Below, piece after piece: positions 1 to 7,512 of a stretch of 13,471 bases of DNA. The notes under the pieces were generated by a model that ran no database searches, had not been told where the DNA came from, and saw only the letters and a list, made by a program, of their open reading frames with translations. Position 1 is the first letter of the stretch, and every line of letters starts with the position of its first letter. The position numbers and the translations under genes were made by a program. This DNA comes from Spirochaetales bacterium (GTDB lineage: Bacteria > Spirochaetota > Spirochaetia > JABEVK01), in contig JABEVL010000254.1 in NCBI GenBank assembly GCA_013043995.1, forward strand, positions 1 through 13,471, read 5' to 3'.

Positions 1-1
1 G

Positions 2-2050
2 ACAGGAGTCGGACCTGCCGCCGTCCGTGATTTTGCCAAACTTGGAATCACCGACTGCGCCCACCTGGTCCAACACTTTCCCCGTGAGTGGATCGACCGT
101 CAGGAAGAAGTCACCTTGGACTCCTCTCTGGCTCAAAAAAAACCGGCCAACACCGTTGTTCGGGTAACCCAACACGTTTGGTTCGGCAACGGCCAGAGGC
201 GCACCCTCAAGCTCCTCGTCGTCGACCGTGACGGCACCGAAGCTGAACTGCCGTGTTTCGGACGAAATTTTCTTGAAAAAACCTTTCCAGTCGGTGTCGA
301 TGTTTGGCTCTGGGGGCTGGTGGAACGGCGTTTTGGTTCCCTCCAGGTTCCTCATTTTCAACTCGATCCTCCGCCGAAAAATTTCCAGATCGGGCATCCC
401 CTGGGGGATGCAGGTCGTCTGGATCCTCTCTACCCCTTAGCGGGCAGTCTGACGCATTCCCAAATCGCCAAGGCTGTCGCCCAGGTTTTTCACGATTATC
501 TGCCGGCCCTCGACGAGGAAATCCCCCTCCGGCTCCGTCAACGCGAAGGCCACGCCGATCTTCGCACTGCCCTCTGGATGGCTCATTTTCCCTCCCGTTC
601 TCACGAAGCTGCTTGGGCCCGAAAGACCCTCGCCTACCGAGAACTTTTTCATCTTCAGTCGGCACTAAGGCGTCGTCCTTGGGTTATGCGTCCAGAAACC
701 CGTCCCCCCATCACTCTCCCTCAACGCCTCCAGAAAGAATTTTTGGCAAGGCTTCCTTTTCTGCCCACACCTGATCAAATTACTGTTCTTAAAGAAATTA
801 CCGACGATATTTCAGGTGCACAACCCATGGCCAGACTCTTGCAAGGCGACGTTGGTTCGGGAAAAACCCTCGTTGCTTTTTTGTCGGCGATCCCCGTGAT
901 CGAAGCTGGTTTTCAGTGCGTTCTGATGGCTCCGACGGAACTCTTGGCCCTCCAGCACGCTGAAAATGCCGCCAAACTTCTCGATCCACTGGGCATCCGC
1001 GTCGCCTTTTTAACGGCCAACATCCGCTCCGCCGGAAGGGCGCATCTCTTGCAGGAACTGTCCGAAGGTCGCATCGACTTTGTCGTTGGGACCCACGCGC
1101 TTTTTTCTAACGACGTAAAGTATAAAAACCTCCGTTACGTCGTTATTGACGAACAGCACCGATTCGGCGTTTCTCAAAGGCAATCCTTGAGTCAAAAAGG
1201 ACGTGCAACCGACCTGTTGTTGATGAGCGCCACACCGATCCCTCGAACCCTGGCCCTGACAGCTTTTGGAGACCTCAAAACCTCGGTGATCCGTACCCTG
1301 CCCGAAGGCCGGCGGCCCATCGTCACCCACACTGCCAAGCTGGGGAACCAAACCAAGGTCTACGAGTTTGTCCGCCACGAACTCCAGGCTGGTCACCAGG
1401 CTTACTTTGTCTACCCCTTGATCGAATCCAGTGCAAGCCTTGACCTCAAGGATGCCCAAACGATGGAGGGTTACTTATCACGGGAAGTTTTTCCCGAGTA
1501 CACGGTGGCCCTTATCCATTCCAAGGTCGACGATGACGAGAAACGCCGTGTGATGGAGGATTTTGCGGCGGGAAAAATCCAGATTCTGGTGGCCACGAGC
1601 GTGGTGGAAGTCGGCGTCGACGTGGCAAACGCGACGTGCATGGTGATCGAACACGCCGAGAGGTTCGGGCTTTCGGCACTTCACCAGCTCAGGGGCCGCG
1701 TTGGGCGGTCCACGTTGGCGAGTTATTGCTTTTTGGTCTACAGTGAAAACCTCACTGACGACGGACGTCAGAGGCTCAAGGTCCTGATGGAGACGACGGA
1801 CGGTTTCCGTATCGCCGAAGAGGACCTCAAACTTAGAGGTCCAGGCGATTTGACGGGTGTCAAGCAGTCAGGGTACCTGAGGCTTCGTTTTGCCGACCTA
1901 GGCCGGGATTACGAGCTTCTTCTTCAAGTTCGGGACGACGTCGAGGTTGTTTTTAAGGAAGATCCTTCACTCTTGAGTCTGGAAAACGCCGGTTTGAGGC
2001 GATTATGGGAAAAAGCCCCCCCCTTTAGCGATGAGCTGGTCGCTCAATAA
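2..2050 (+). CDS. recG: ATP-dependent DNA helicase RecG (5' partial)
   Basis: RecG is a superfamily 2 helicase that remodels stalled replication forks and branch-migrates Holliday junctions. The frame is open from base 2, and the first codons read TGVGP...KLGI...HFPREWIDR, the start of the RecG wedge/OB region, so the gene begins upstream; the TTG at 116 is internal. About 682 residues are visible, close to the usual full length of roughly 690-700, so little is missing. Helicase motifs follow in order: Walker A GDVGSGKT (845-868), Walker B-type DEQH (1148-1159), motif III SATPIPRT (around 1226-1249), then VATSVVEVGVDV and the arginine-finger motif QLRGRVGR (around 1685-1708). The C-terminal RecG segment with DLKLRGPGDLTGVKQSG is intact. 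The stop lies just before the next gene, whose ribosome-binding site overlaps the recG stop codon, so the two are probably co-transcribed. Confidence 0.96.
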   Translation, partial: TGVGPAAVRDFAKLGITDCAHLVQHFPREWIDRQEEVTLDSSLAQKKPANTVVRVTQHVWFGNGQRRTLKLLVVDRDGTEAELPCFGRNFLEKTFPVGVDVWLWGLVERRFGSLQVPHFQLDPPPKNFQIGHPLGDAGRLDPLYPLAGSLTHSQIAKAVAQVFHDYLPALDEEIPLRLRQREGHADLRTALWMAHFPSRSHEAAWARKTLAYRELFHLQSALRRRPWVMRPETRPPITLPQRLQKEFLARLPFLPTPDQITVLKEITDDISGAQPMARLLQGDVGSGKTLVAFLSAIPVIEAGFQCVLMAPTELLALQHAENAAKLLDPLGIRVAFLTANIRSAGRAHLLQELSEGRIDFVVGTHALFSNDVKYKNLRYVVIDEQHRFGVSQRQSLSQKGRATDLLLMSATPIPRTLALTAFGDLKTSVIRTLPEGRRPIVTHTAKLGNQTKVYEFVRHELQAGHQAYFVYPLIESSASLDLKDAQTMEGYLSREVFPEYTVALIHSKVDDDEKRRVMEDFAAGKIQILVATSVVEVGVDVANATCMVIEHAERFGLSALHQLRGRVGRSTLASYCFLVYSENLTDDGRQRLKVLMETTDGFRIAEEDLKLRGPGDLTGVKQSGYLRLRFADLGRDYELLLQVRDDVEVVFKEDPSLLSLENAGLRRLWEKAPPFSDELVAQ

Positions 2051-2053
2051 GGA
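2048..2053 (+). promoter_or_regulatory. Ribosome-binding site that decides the start of the RMD1-like gene
   Basis: TAAGGA overlaps the recG stop codon and sits 4 bases before the ATG at 2058. The in-frame ATG at 2031, inside recG, has only a C-rich run in front of it and no purine-rich site. This favours the 2058 start and suggests translational coupling to recG. Confidence 0.55.
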
Positions 2054-2057
2054 AATC

Positions 2058-3218
2058 ATGAAGCACCACTTTGAAATCATTTTTCAAACCCTTTACGACG
2101 TGGGAAGATCTGTCAACATCGACGCCATTTCCCAGGGCTTTCCCGAAGCCAAGCCCCTTTCTTTTGAAAAATGGCGAGACACGCCCGAGTCCCTGCTTTT
2201 GCCCCTCCCCCTGATCGTCCGCCTCGTGCGCTACGAATCCGACAGCGTCGAGCTGGCAGGTACGGGCCTCGAACGTCTTGAACTTCAGGCAAAAATCTAC
2301 GAAGAAGGCGTCATCACCCTCGAATGCCGTCTGCAAGCTGTGCTTGAGGTGACGGAACTCCACAGTGTCAAAAATACTCACCTTCACGTCGATGGTCAGG
2401 AACTCACACCCGACCAGTTGACGTTTAAGCAGTTCAGAACCCTCTTGGAACGTATCTCTTCGAACATCATTCAGGATCAGTACATTTTTGAAAAATACGA
2501 AAGGGAACATTACAGGATATTTTGCTTGACCGAGAGCCTCGATGACCCAAGGGGCTGGATGGACGCCCACAGGGACTACCTGGCTCCCTGCCTTTTGGGT
2601 GAAAATCCCAACGAACGACTTCACCCCACTCAGGTCGACTCGACACTCAAAACCTTCTTTTCGTTCCGCGAGTCCGACCTTGCAGTTTTTGACCTCGACA
2701 GGGCCTTTCTCATCGACCCGCTCAGGGACTACGAAGATCTGATCCTGATCATTGAACACGCCAACTACCAACTTTTGGAGCTCAGAACTCTGGATAAACT
2801 TTTGGATCGCTGGCTGGATGAAGCTGAAAAAGACATCCGGGGCACCAACACCAACACGCAAAAAGCCGCCAAACACCGGCCGCTCAGTTTTCACCCCTTG
2901 CGTTCGCTGGGACGCCTGTCACAGAAGCTCGGCAACCTTCAGCCGCTTCGCTTGGACGCGCTTTTCATCCTTGAAAACCTTGAGAACTCTTCGCGGATCA
3001 TCGGAGATTACTACCTGGAACAGATCTACGATCATCTTTGCAGCATGTTCAACACCCAGGGCTGGAAAAACAACGTGGAACGCCGACTCGAACTTTTGCA
3101 AAACATCTACACGATGACGAAGTCCAACCAGTCTGAACGGACGATGATGATCCTGGAACTTATCGTCGTCCTGATGATCGCCCTCGAAATTGTCGCGCTT
3201 TTTTTTCCCCAGCACTGA
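2058..3218 (+). CDS. Tail-anchored membrane protein, RMD1/YagE (DUF155)-like
   Basis: Function is not known. I chose the ATG at 2058 (386 residues) because of the TAAGGA site in front of it; a start at 2031 would add nine residues and overlap recG by 20 bases. The protein is mostly soluble and acidic-helical. A segment around residues 205-265 reads like a helical bundle (FDLDRAFLIDP, then IEHANYQLLELRTLDKLLD). It ends in a predicted coiled stretch (NNVERRLELLQNIYTM), then SERTMM and one hydrophobic helix at about residues 363-383, four residues before the C-terminus. This end, a helix 'LxxIYxM' followed by S-E-R and a final membrane segment, resembles the RMD1/YagE (DUF155) family; the N-terminal half shows nothing I recognise. 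The family link is by eye only. It lies between recG and an aminopeptidase on the same strand, but this context gives no clear role. Confidence 0.6.
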   Translation: MKHHFEIIFQTLYDVGRSVNIDAISQGFPEAKPLSFEKWRDTPESLLLPLPLIVRLVRYESDSVELAGTGLERLELQAKIYEEGVITLECRLQAVLEVTELHSVKNTHLHVDGQELTPDQLTFKQFRTLLERISSNIIQDQYIFEKYEREHYRIFCLTESLDDPRGWMDAHRDYLAPCLLGENPNERLHPTQVDSTLKTFFSFRESDLAVFDLDRAFLIDPLRDYEDLILIIEHANYQLLELRTLDKLLDRWLDEAEKDIRGTNTNTQKAAKHRPLSFHPLRSLGRLSQKLGNLQPLRLDALFILENLENSSRIIGDYYLEQIYDHLCSMFNTQGWKNNVERRLELLQNIYTMTKSNQSERTMMILELIVVLMIALEIVALFFPQH

Positions 3219-3262
3219 GCCTTTTCCATTGACTTTTCTGACCTCTAAAGCAAAATAAACCC

Positions 3263-4507
3263 ATGGAAACTTCACCCTCATTCTCCCTTGAAACGTTTTG
3301 GGACGCCTACGCAAGACTTGCTGTCGAAACGGGGATCAATCTTGATCCAGGTCGAGCCGTGCTCATTTCAACAGGCTGGGAAACCTACGAATTTGCCCGC
3401 CGTGTTGCGCGAGAAGCCTACCGTAGGGGAGCCGCTCTGGTAAAAATCGACGTCAGGGACGAAACCCTAACCGCCGACAGGATTGCCTTTTCTCCGTCTG
3501 AATTTTGGACGCTGAACCCACCAGGATTAGAAAGTGAGTACTCGGGTTACGCCGAAGACGCCTGGGCTCGCATCGCGATCGAAGACCTAGGCGCCTCAAT
3601 GGCCCTGGAAGGGGTCGACGCTGAAGCCCTCCGTATTCTCCGTCAATCAAAAAATGCCCTGTTGCGTCCCTACCAGGCCGCCCAAATGGCCGACCGTTTT
3701 CCGTGGGTTGTTATAGCGGCCCCTAGTCCGACCTGGGTGAAAAAACTGGGACTCAAAAACGAGGTTGAACTCGCCCATCTTTTGACGCCGCTGCTGCTGC
3801 TCGATTCCCCTGATCCCTCCCGGGCTTGGGAGAAAAAGATGAACAAAATCGAGGCCCGATGCCGGACCCTGAACGCCCACGGCCTCCAGAAGCTGCATTT
3901 TAAGGGACCTGGGACCGACCTTGAAATTGGCCTTCGTCCAGAACACAGGTGGACCGGGGGGGCCTCATTGTTTAAGGGCCGCCCCTTTTTGTGCAACATT
4001 CCCACCGAAGAGGTTTTCACCTCGCCCGATGCAGGCGCGACTCAGGGTCGAGTCAGTCTGACCAAACCCGTTGCAATTCTGGGGGCCCAGGTCCACGGTG
4101 GTTGGCTGGTTTTTCAAAATGGGAAAGTCACAGATTGCGGAGCTGAAAAGAATGCCAAAAATCTGGAGCGCTACCTGGAGGTGGACGAGGGGGCCAAAAG
4201 CCTTGGCGAGGTCGCCCTCGTGGACGAAGACAGCCCGATTGCGAAGTCGGGGCGGCTTTTTGGGAGCTCACTTTACGACGAAAATGCGGCTTGTCACATC
4301 GCCCTTGGGGCGGCCTACCCGATCTGCTACGCTGACCCCGAGGCCCTGATCAGCGATGAAGACAAAAAGGCCCGGGGTTGCAACTTGAGCAGCGTGCACA
4401 CCGACGTGATGATCGGTTCAAATCGGCTCGACGTGGTTGGGATAGACGCTCAGGGAAACGAGGTCAAGATTCTTTCCCAGGGCCATTTTGTCGGCGATTT
4501 TCGTTGA
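3263..4507 (+). CDS. Aminopeptidase, M29 family (AmpS/PepS/aminopeptidase T type)
   Basis: Predicted dinuclear-metal exopeptidase that removes N-terminal amino acids from peptides in the cytoplasm. The length, 414 residues, is typical of M29 enzymes (about 410). The metal-ligand pattern of the family is complete and at near-canonical spacing: Glu250 in IPTEEVFT, Glu316 in LGEVALVDEDSPI, Glu340 and His345 in LYDENAACHIALG, and His379/Asp381 in SSVHTDVMIGS. The N-terminal half carries the usual regulatory-like domain with GWETYEFARRVAREAYRRGA. There is no signal peptide. The ATG at 3263 has only a weak upstream purine run (TAAAGC). No upstream alternative start was examined in detail, but the N-terminus aligns sensibly with family members. 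It starts 44 bases after the preceding gene and is probably the last gene of the recG transcription unit. Substrate preference cannot be read from sequence. Confidence 0.92.
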   Translation: METSPSFSLETFWDAYARLAVETGINLDPGRAVLISTGWETYEFARRVAREAYRRGAALVKIDVRDETLTADRIAFSPSEFWTLNPPGLESEYSGYAEDAWARIAIEDLGASMALEGVDAEALRILRQSKNALLRPYQAAQMADRFPWVVIAAPSPTWVKKLGLKNEVELAHLLTPLLLLDSPDPSRAWEKKMNKIEARCRTLNAHGLQKLHFKGPGTDLEIGLRPEHRWTGGASLFKGRPFLCNIPTEEVFTSPDAGATQGRVSLTKPVAILGAQVHGGWLVFQNGKVTDCGAEKNAKNLERYLEVDEGAKSLGEVALVDEDSPIAKSGRLFGSSLYDENAACHIALGAAYPICYADPEALISDEDKKARGCNLSSVHTDVMIGSNRLDVVGIDAQGNEVKILSQGHFVGDFR

Positions 4508-4513
4508 ACCAAA

Positions 4514-4528
4514 GAGAATTTGATTCTC
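4514..4528. terminator. Small inverted repeat between convergent genes, possible weak bidirectional terminator
   Basis: GAGAAT and ATTCTC form a 6-bp stem with a 3-base loop, midway in the 25-base gap between the aminopeptidase stop and the convergent RseC-like stop. It lacks a long T-run on either side (only short TTT runs), so termination strength is doubtful. Confidence 0.25.
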
Positions 4529-4532
4529 GACT

Positions 4533-4964
4533 TTACAGGCCGTTGCTTGTGTTAATGTCCTGGTAGGTTCCGTCGGCGGGGTTTTCATTAGACGTCGAAA
4601 GCCTTGATACCAGTTGGGGGTACTGACTCAGATGAAGTGATCGAAGTTTTAAGTAAGCTAAGCCCAAACCTAAAGCGATCCCGCCGTAGGCAACCGCGTG
4701 GGGAAAAAGCAGCAAGCATACCAAATATAAAATCCCCGGAAAGGCAATAAAAGCCAATCCTGCACCGACCATGGCACCCAATCCATCGGAGATCCAGACT
4801 TCATCCCCTGGGACCAGATCAGCTGCAAGAGTATTTTTTATTTCCAATTTCTGCGATGGCACCACACAACACGCAGCAATCGGTTCAGTAGAGTCACCAT
4901 TACCAGAAACGGCAACCGTGAGCGTCCCGTTGTCCACTGATAGTACCAGAGCTTTTTTTTTCAT
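4533..4964 (-). CDS. RseC/MucC-like inner-membrane protein
   Basis: A 143-residue protein resembling the RseC/MucC family (SoxR-reducing system / positive regulator of sigma-E). It has a short N-terminal soluble domain with beta-like repeats (ALVLSVDNGTLTVAV), a cysteine pair at 32-33 (ACCVV), the phrase LVPGDEVWISD (about 50-60), two hydrophobic helices at about 64-88 and 92-106, and a polar C-terminal tail. E. coli RseC is about 159 residues with the same order: Cys-containing N-domain, a G-D-x-V turn, two helices. Only one Cys pair is seen, fewer than the cluster in typical RseC. The start is well supported: GGGAGGT at 4971-4977 lies 6 bases before the ATG, which is followed by nine A's encoding three lysines. 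It is transcribed away from the SHOCT gene, and the 171-base divergent region holds 11-bp-spaced repeats. Family assignment is by eye; membrane topology is more certain than function. Confidence 0.68.
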   Translation of the reverse strand: MKKKALVLSVDNGTLTVAVSGNGDSTEPIAACCVVPSQKLEIKNTLAADLVPGDEVWISDGLGAMVGAGLAFIAFPGILYLVCLLLFPHAVAYGGIALGLGLAYLKLRSLHLSQYPQLVSRLSTSNENPADGTYQDINTSNGL

Positions 4965-5023
4965 CCTACGACCTCCCTTCCAACCTTCTTTTCTAACCCC
5001 TCTTGAGCAAGATGGACTTCGAA

Positions 5024-5051
5024 TGTGAAGCTCGTGTGAACCCCGAGTGAA
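5024..5051 (+). promoter_or_regulatory. Tandem TGTGAA boxes with 11-bp period, upstream of the SHOCT gene
   Basis: TGTGAAG at 5024-5030, TGTGAAC at 5035-5041 and AGTGAAA at 5046-5052 start exactly 11 bases apart, one helical turn, as do tandem half-sites of OmpR/PhoB-family regulators. The array ends about 85 bases before the SHOCT start codon. The nearby response regulator is the obvious candidate to bind; this is inference. No convincing -35/-10 pair could be picked. Confidence 0.5.
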
Positions 5052-5072
5052 AACATCTTGTTTTCTTCAACT

Positions 5073-5090
5073 CTTCATACGTGCTTCACA
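5073..5090 (-). promoter_or_regulatory. Tandem TGTGAAG/TATGAAG boxes facing the RseC-like gene
   Basis: Read on the - strand, TGTGAAG (5090-5084) is followed 11 bases later by TATGAAG (5079-5073). These face the RseC-like gene, about 108 bases upstream of its ATG, and carry the same heptamer as the + strand array next to them. A further TTGAAG at 5070-5065 is off phase (8 bases). Confidence 0.4.
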
Positions 5091-5135
5091 ATCACAGTTT
5101 AAATTTAGCTTGTTCTCAGGAACGAAGGAGAAATC

Positions 5136-5390
5136 ATGTGGGAAAATTGGGGATGGGGAATGCCGGGTTATTTCGGATGGGGTGGAATGGTCCTAGGGCT
5201 TTTCGTGTTGATAGGACTTGTCGTTGCTGTGATTGCGGGCGTTAGGTCCTTTCTCCGCACCGAGCACCACCCTTCTGCAACGAGCGGTTCCCATGAAGAA
5301 AATGCCTTGGAAGTTCTCAAGAAGCGTTACGCACGCGGAGAAATTTCTCGAGAAGAGTACCTCAGGATCCGCGAAGATCTGAGGGATTGA
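5136..5390 (+). CDS. Small membrane protein with C-terminal SHOCT domain
   Basis: 84 residues. The N-terminus is rich in Trp and Gly (WENWGWGMPGYFGWGG), followed by one membrane helix at about 17-37. A polar linker with two His (EHHPSATSGSHEE) leads to a SHOCT domain at about 56-83 (ALEVLKKRYARGEISREEYLRIREDL), a short helical oligomerisation-type domain often found at protein ends. Proteins of this exact layout are common next to metal or envelope-stress genes, but the biochemical role is unknown. The start is firm: AAGGAG at 5125-5130, five bases before the ATG. Its last 29 bases overlap the end of the convergent sensor-kinase gene. The promoter region carries three TGTGAA-type boxes with 11-bp spacing that resemble those of the response-regulator gene, so control by the adjacent two-component system is likely. 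Confidence 0.85.
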   Translation: MWENWGWGMPGYFGWGGMVLGLFVLIGLVVAVIAGVRSFLRTEHHPSATSGSHEENALEVLKKRYARGEISREEYLRIREDLRD

Positions 5391-6771
5391 GCCCTGTTTG
5401 CGACGGAAAAAAGGCTTCAAAACGGGCACCTTTTCGACGGCCTTCAGCTACATGGATGGTGCCTGCATGCCTGTTAACAATTTCACGGGTGATGGCGAGG
5501 CCAAGACCTTGGCCCCCTGTTTCGCTTGATCGAGAACGGTCAAGTCGGACAAAGCGTTCAAAGATATGTTCGCGCTCTTCCGCGGGAATCCCAGGGCCGT
5601 CGTCTTCGACGATGAGTAAGCTGCCTCCCTGAGTAGCTTTCACCGAAATCCAAATGTTTCCGCCGCGCGGGGCGTAACGTGACGCATTGGCCATGAGGTT
5701 GAAGATTACCTGCACAACAGCAGAGGCCTCTCCCCATCCCTGGATTTCGGGGGTGCAATCAAGGTGCAGGGTTTGACAATTTTCATGAGAAACGGCCTGG
5801 AAGAGATCGGCAACGTGCTCCAGAAGCGGACACCACTGAAAAAAAATCGAGCGTGCAAGGGTCGTGCGCAGATCTTCAAGTTGACGGAGTGAATCGACAA
5901 TTTTCTCAAGCCGGAGAGTTTCCGAGTATACAGCTTCCAAAGCTACCTTTTCCACAGGAAAAATACCATCAATCATCGCTTCAAGAGTCCCTCTCATCAC
6001 CGTCAGGGGCGTTCTGAGCTCATGCGCTGCGTCAGCTAGAAGCTCAGCTTTTCGCGACTCACTGGCTTTAAGGGAATTCCCTAGGGATCGGAAGGCTTGG
6101 GCCAAGGTTTGGACTTCACGGGGGGCATGAGAGGGGACGCTCCATGACCACTTTCCTTTTGAAGCTTTTTGAGTTTCCTCAACCAGAGTTTTGAGCGGAC
6201 GAGAGATGCTTGCCCCCAACCAGAAAGCAAGAGGGAGAGAAAGGGCTAAACTGGCTAAAAACAGAACCAACAATAAAACCGCCATATCGAAGAGAAAAGC
6301 TTGGTGATTCATCGTTAATGCAGGATCCACCATGGTCCCGACTAGTAGGTAACCGATCTGTTTTCCTTGCTGATTATGGAGCTTAACGGCGTTGATCAGG
6401 TGTTCAGGGGGATGGAGGGTACCCAATAAAACGCGCTTGGAATCCAGAACAACGTGCCTCGAATTGTCCAAGACGACAATTCGTTCTTGGAGGCGGTTCA
6501 TTCCTCTCTTAGATGAGTCAATTAGGTAAGCAAAAGGCGGCCGAGAAAGCACGGGCGCTAGGTCTTGCCAAGAGCCGGTCCGCTGGTAATCTTGCTCTAA
6601 AACAGAAGCGTATTCGTGGGCTTTGCCGATGTCTCCCTCATAAACATAACTACGAAAGCCAAACTCCATCGCCAGCAGGATCACGAGAAACAGGGGGATG
6701 AAAACAAGGGCTAAGAAAACAACAAAACGCGTAAAAACTGCTTGTCCCAGGGACCGACCTGTCTCAGTCAC
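5362..6771 (-). CDS. Sensor histidine kinase, BaeS-like (HAMP-HisKA-HATPase)
   Basis: Membrane sensor of a two-component system; it autophosphorylates on His and donates phosphate to the partner regulator. I place the start at the GTG at 6771 (469 residues): its GTGACTGA overlaps the end and stop of the regulator gene, a typical coupled junction, whereas the longer frame to 6915 would lie wholly inside the regulator. There is no strong ribosome-binding site (GTGGGG is 13 bases upstream). Domains by residue: membrane helix about 13-34; extracytoplasmic sensor about 35-160 (containing RIVVLDNSRHVVLDS and GKQIGYLLVG, as in BaeS-type sensors); second helix about 161-185; HAMP 187-240; dimerisation helix with the phospho-accepting His250 in DAAHELRTPLT; N-box with Asn362 in FNLMANASRY; G1 DDGPGIP (390-396); F-box IFERFVR; G2 GGQGLGLA (419-426). 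All kinase motifs are intact. The signal is unknown; neighbours suggest envelope or metal stress. Confidence 0.93.
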   Translation of the reverse strand: MTETGRSLGQAVFTRFVVFLALVFIPLFLVILLAMEFGFRSYVYEGDIGKAHEYASVLEQDYQRTGSWQDLAPVLSRPPFAYLIDSSKRGMNRLQERIVVLDNSRHVVLDSKRVLLGTLHPPEHLINAVKLHNQQGKQIGYLLVGTMVDPALTMNHQAFLFDMAVLLLVLFLASLALSLPLAFWLGASISRPLKTLVEETQKASKGKWSWSVPSHAPREVQTLAQAFRSLGNSLKASESRKAELLADAAHELRTPLTVMRGTLEAMIDGIFPVEKVALEAVYSETLRLEKIVDSLRQLEDLRTTLARSIFFQWCPLLEHVADLFQAVSHENCQTLHLDCTPEIQGWGEASAVVQVIFNLMANASRYAPRGGNIWISVKATQGGSLLIVEDDGPGIPAEEREHIFERFVRLDRSRSSETGGQGLGLAITREIVNRHAGTIHVAEGRRKGARFEAFFPSQTGLNPSDLRGS

Positions 6772-7453
6772 GGATAAGCCTATACCCCACACCTCTGACA
6801 GTTTCGATGTATCGAGGTGATTTAACGTCGTCGCCAAGGGTTTTGCGAAGATTCTTGACGTGCACGTCGATCGTCCGCTCGTACCCCTCAAAAGAAGTTT
6901 CACGAACCGATTCAAGAATTTGCGACCTGCTCCAAACCCTACCGGGTGAACTTAGGAAGAGGAGGAGGATCTGAAATTGTACAGCAGTCAATTCGAGGGC
7001 AACATGGTTTCGAGTGACTCTGAAGGCGTCAACGTCCACGATGAGATCTTTCCAGGTCAGGACACGGGAAGTTGTCAATTCTTCAGTATTCCGCACGCGT
7101 CTCAGCACAGCCTGGATTCGTGCTGTCAACTCCCTCAGACTAAAGGGCTTGGTGATGTAATCGTCAGCGCCTAATTCAAGACCTAGAACCTTATCGGCCT
7201 CTTCATCCCTGGCCGTCATGAACAAAAATGGGGGCCCGGAAAGCGACCAAAGGTGTTTGGCAAGCTGAAAACCGTCTTGTCCGGGCATCATCACGTCCAG
7301 CAAAACCAGATCGGGACCTTGGTTTTCGATGGCCGTCATGGCTTGGACTCCGTCACTCACCGCGAGAGTTCGGAAACCCATCTTCACCAGGTAATCGCAC
7401 ACCATCTTACGGATTTTTTCTTCATCATCCGCCACAAGAATCAAGGGTGACAT
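6764..7453 (-). CDS. Response regulator, OmpR/PhoB family
   Basis: 229-residue DNA-binding regulator. Receiver domain residues 1-120: acidic pocket D9/D10, phospho-acceptor Asp53 (VLLDVMMPGQDG), switch Thr80 (FLFMTARDE) and Lys102 (DDYITKPFS) are all present. A winged-helix trans_reg_C domain fills about 128-228, with the typical LTAVQFQILLLFLSSPGRVWSR, the recognition-helix region RTIDVHVKNLRKTLGDD and the ending YIETVRGVGYRLIRD. The ATG at 7453 gives the normal N-terminus (SPLILVADDEE), but its ribosome-binding site is weak; a GAGAAGAG run lies well upstream. The gene is first in a two-gene operon with the overlapping kinase. Four 11-bp repeats lie about 80 bases upstream, the spacing favoured by this family, which suggests autoregulation. 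Cognate signal and regulon are not readable from the protein. Confidence 0.95.
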   Translation of the reverse strand: MSPLILVADDEEKIRKMVCDYLVKMGFRTLAVSDGVQAMTAIENQGPDLVLLDVMMPGQDGFQLAKHLWSLSGPPFLFMTARDEEADKVLGLELGADDYITKPFSLRELTARIQAVLRRVRNTEELTTSRVLTWKDLIVDVDAFRVTRNHVALELTAVQFQILLLFLSSPGRVWSRSQILESVRETSFEGYERTIDVHVKNLRKTLGDDVKSPRYIETVRGVGYRLIRD

Positions 7454-7464
7454 AAGTTGATTCT

Positions 7465-7479
7465 ACTCTTCTCAAGAGT
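7465..7479. repeat. Small inverted repeat in the response-regulator leader
   Basis: ACTCTT and AAGAGT form a perfect 6-bp inverted repeat around CTC, centred about 20 bases upstream of the response-regulator ATG. It could be a leader hairpin that covers the translation start region, or a protein site, but it is short enough to be chance. Confidence 0.3.
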
Positions 7480-7512
7480 GATCCGCTAGAGTTGATGCAC
7501 GGTTTGAGGACA

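Noticed and set aside
2016..2023. Run of eight C's near the end of recG, and other homopolymers (A8 near 133, T8 at 3199)
   Set aside because: Frames are intact and the recG and RMD1-like tracts fall near gene ends; no sign of phase variation.
3229..3257. TTGACT with a 17-base spacer, possible promoter for the aminopeptidase
   Set aside because: The matching -10 position (AAAATA) is poor and would lie 5 bases from the ATG; read-through from the upstream gene is simpler.
4771..5028. 85-residue open frame opposite the RseC-like gene
   Set aside because: Lies antisense to a gene with a strong ribosome-binding site and coherent membrane topology; it has no support of its own.
5391..5434. Imperfect inverted repeat GCCCTGTTT / AAACGGGC followed by TTTT after the SHOCT gene
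   Set aside because: Bulged stem, long loop, and inside the kinase coding region; too weak to call a terminator.
6769..6915. N-terminal extension of the kinase frame to 6915
   Set aside because: Would lie wholly inside the response-regulator gene in another frame and adds a basic, non-membrane stretch before the first helix; the GTG at 6771 fits the usual coupled junction.
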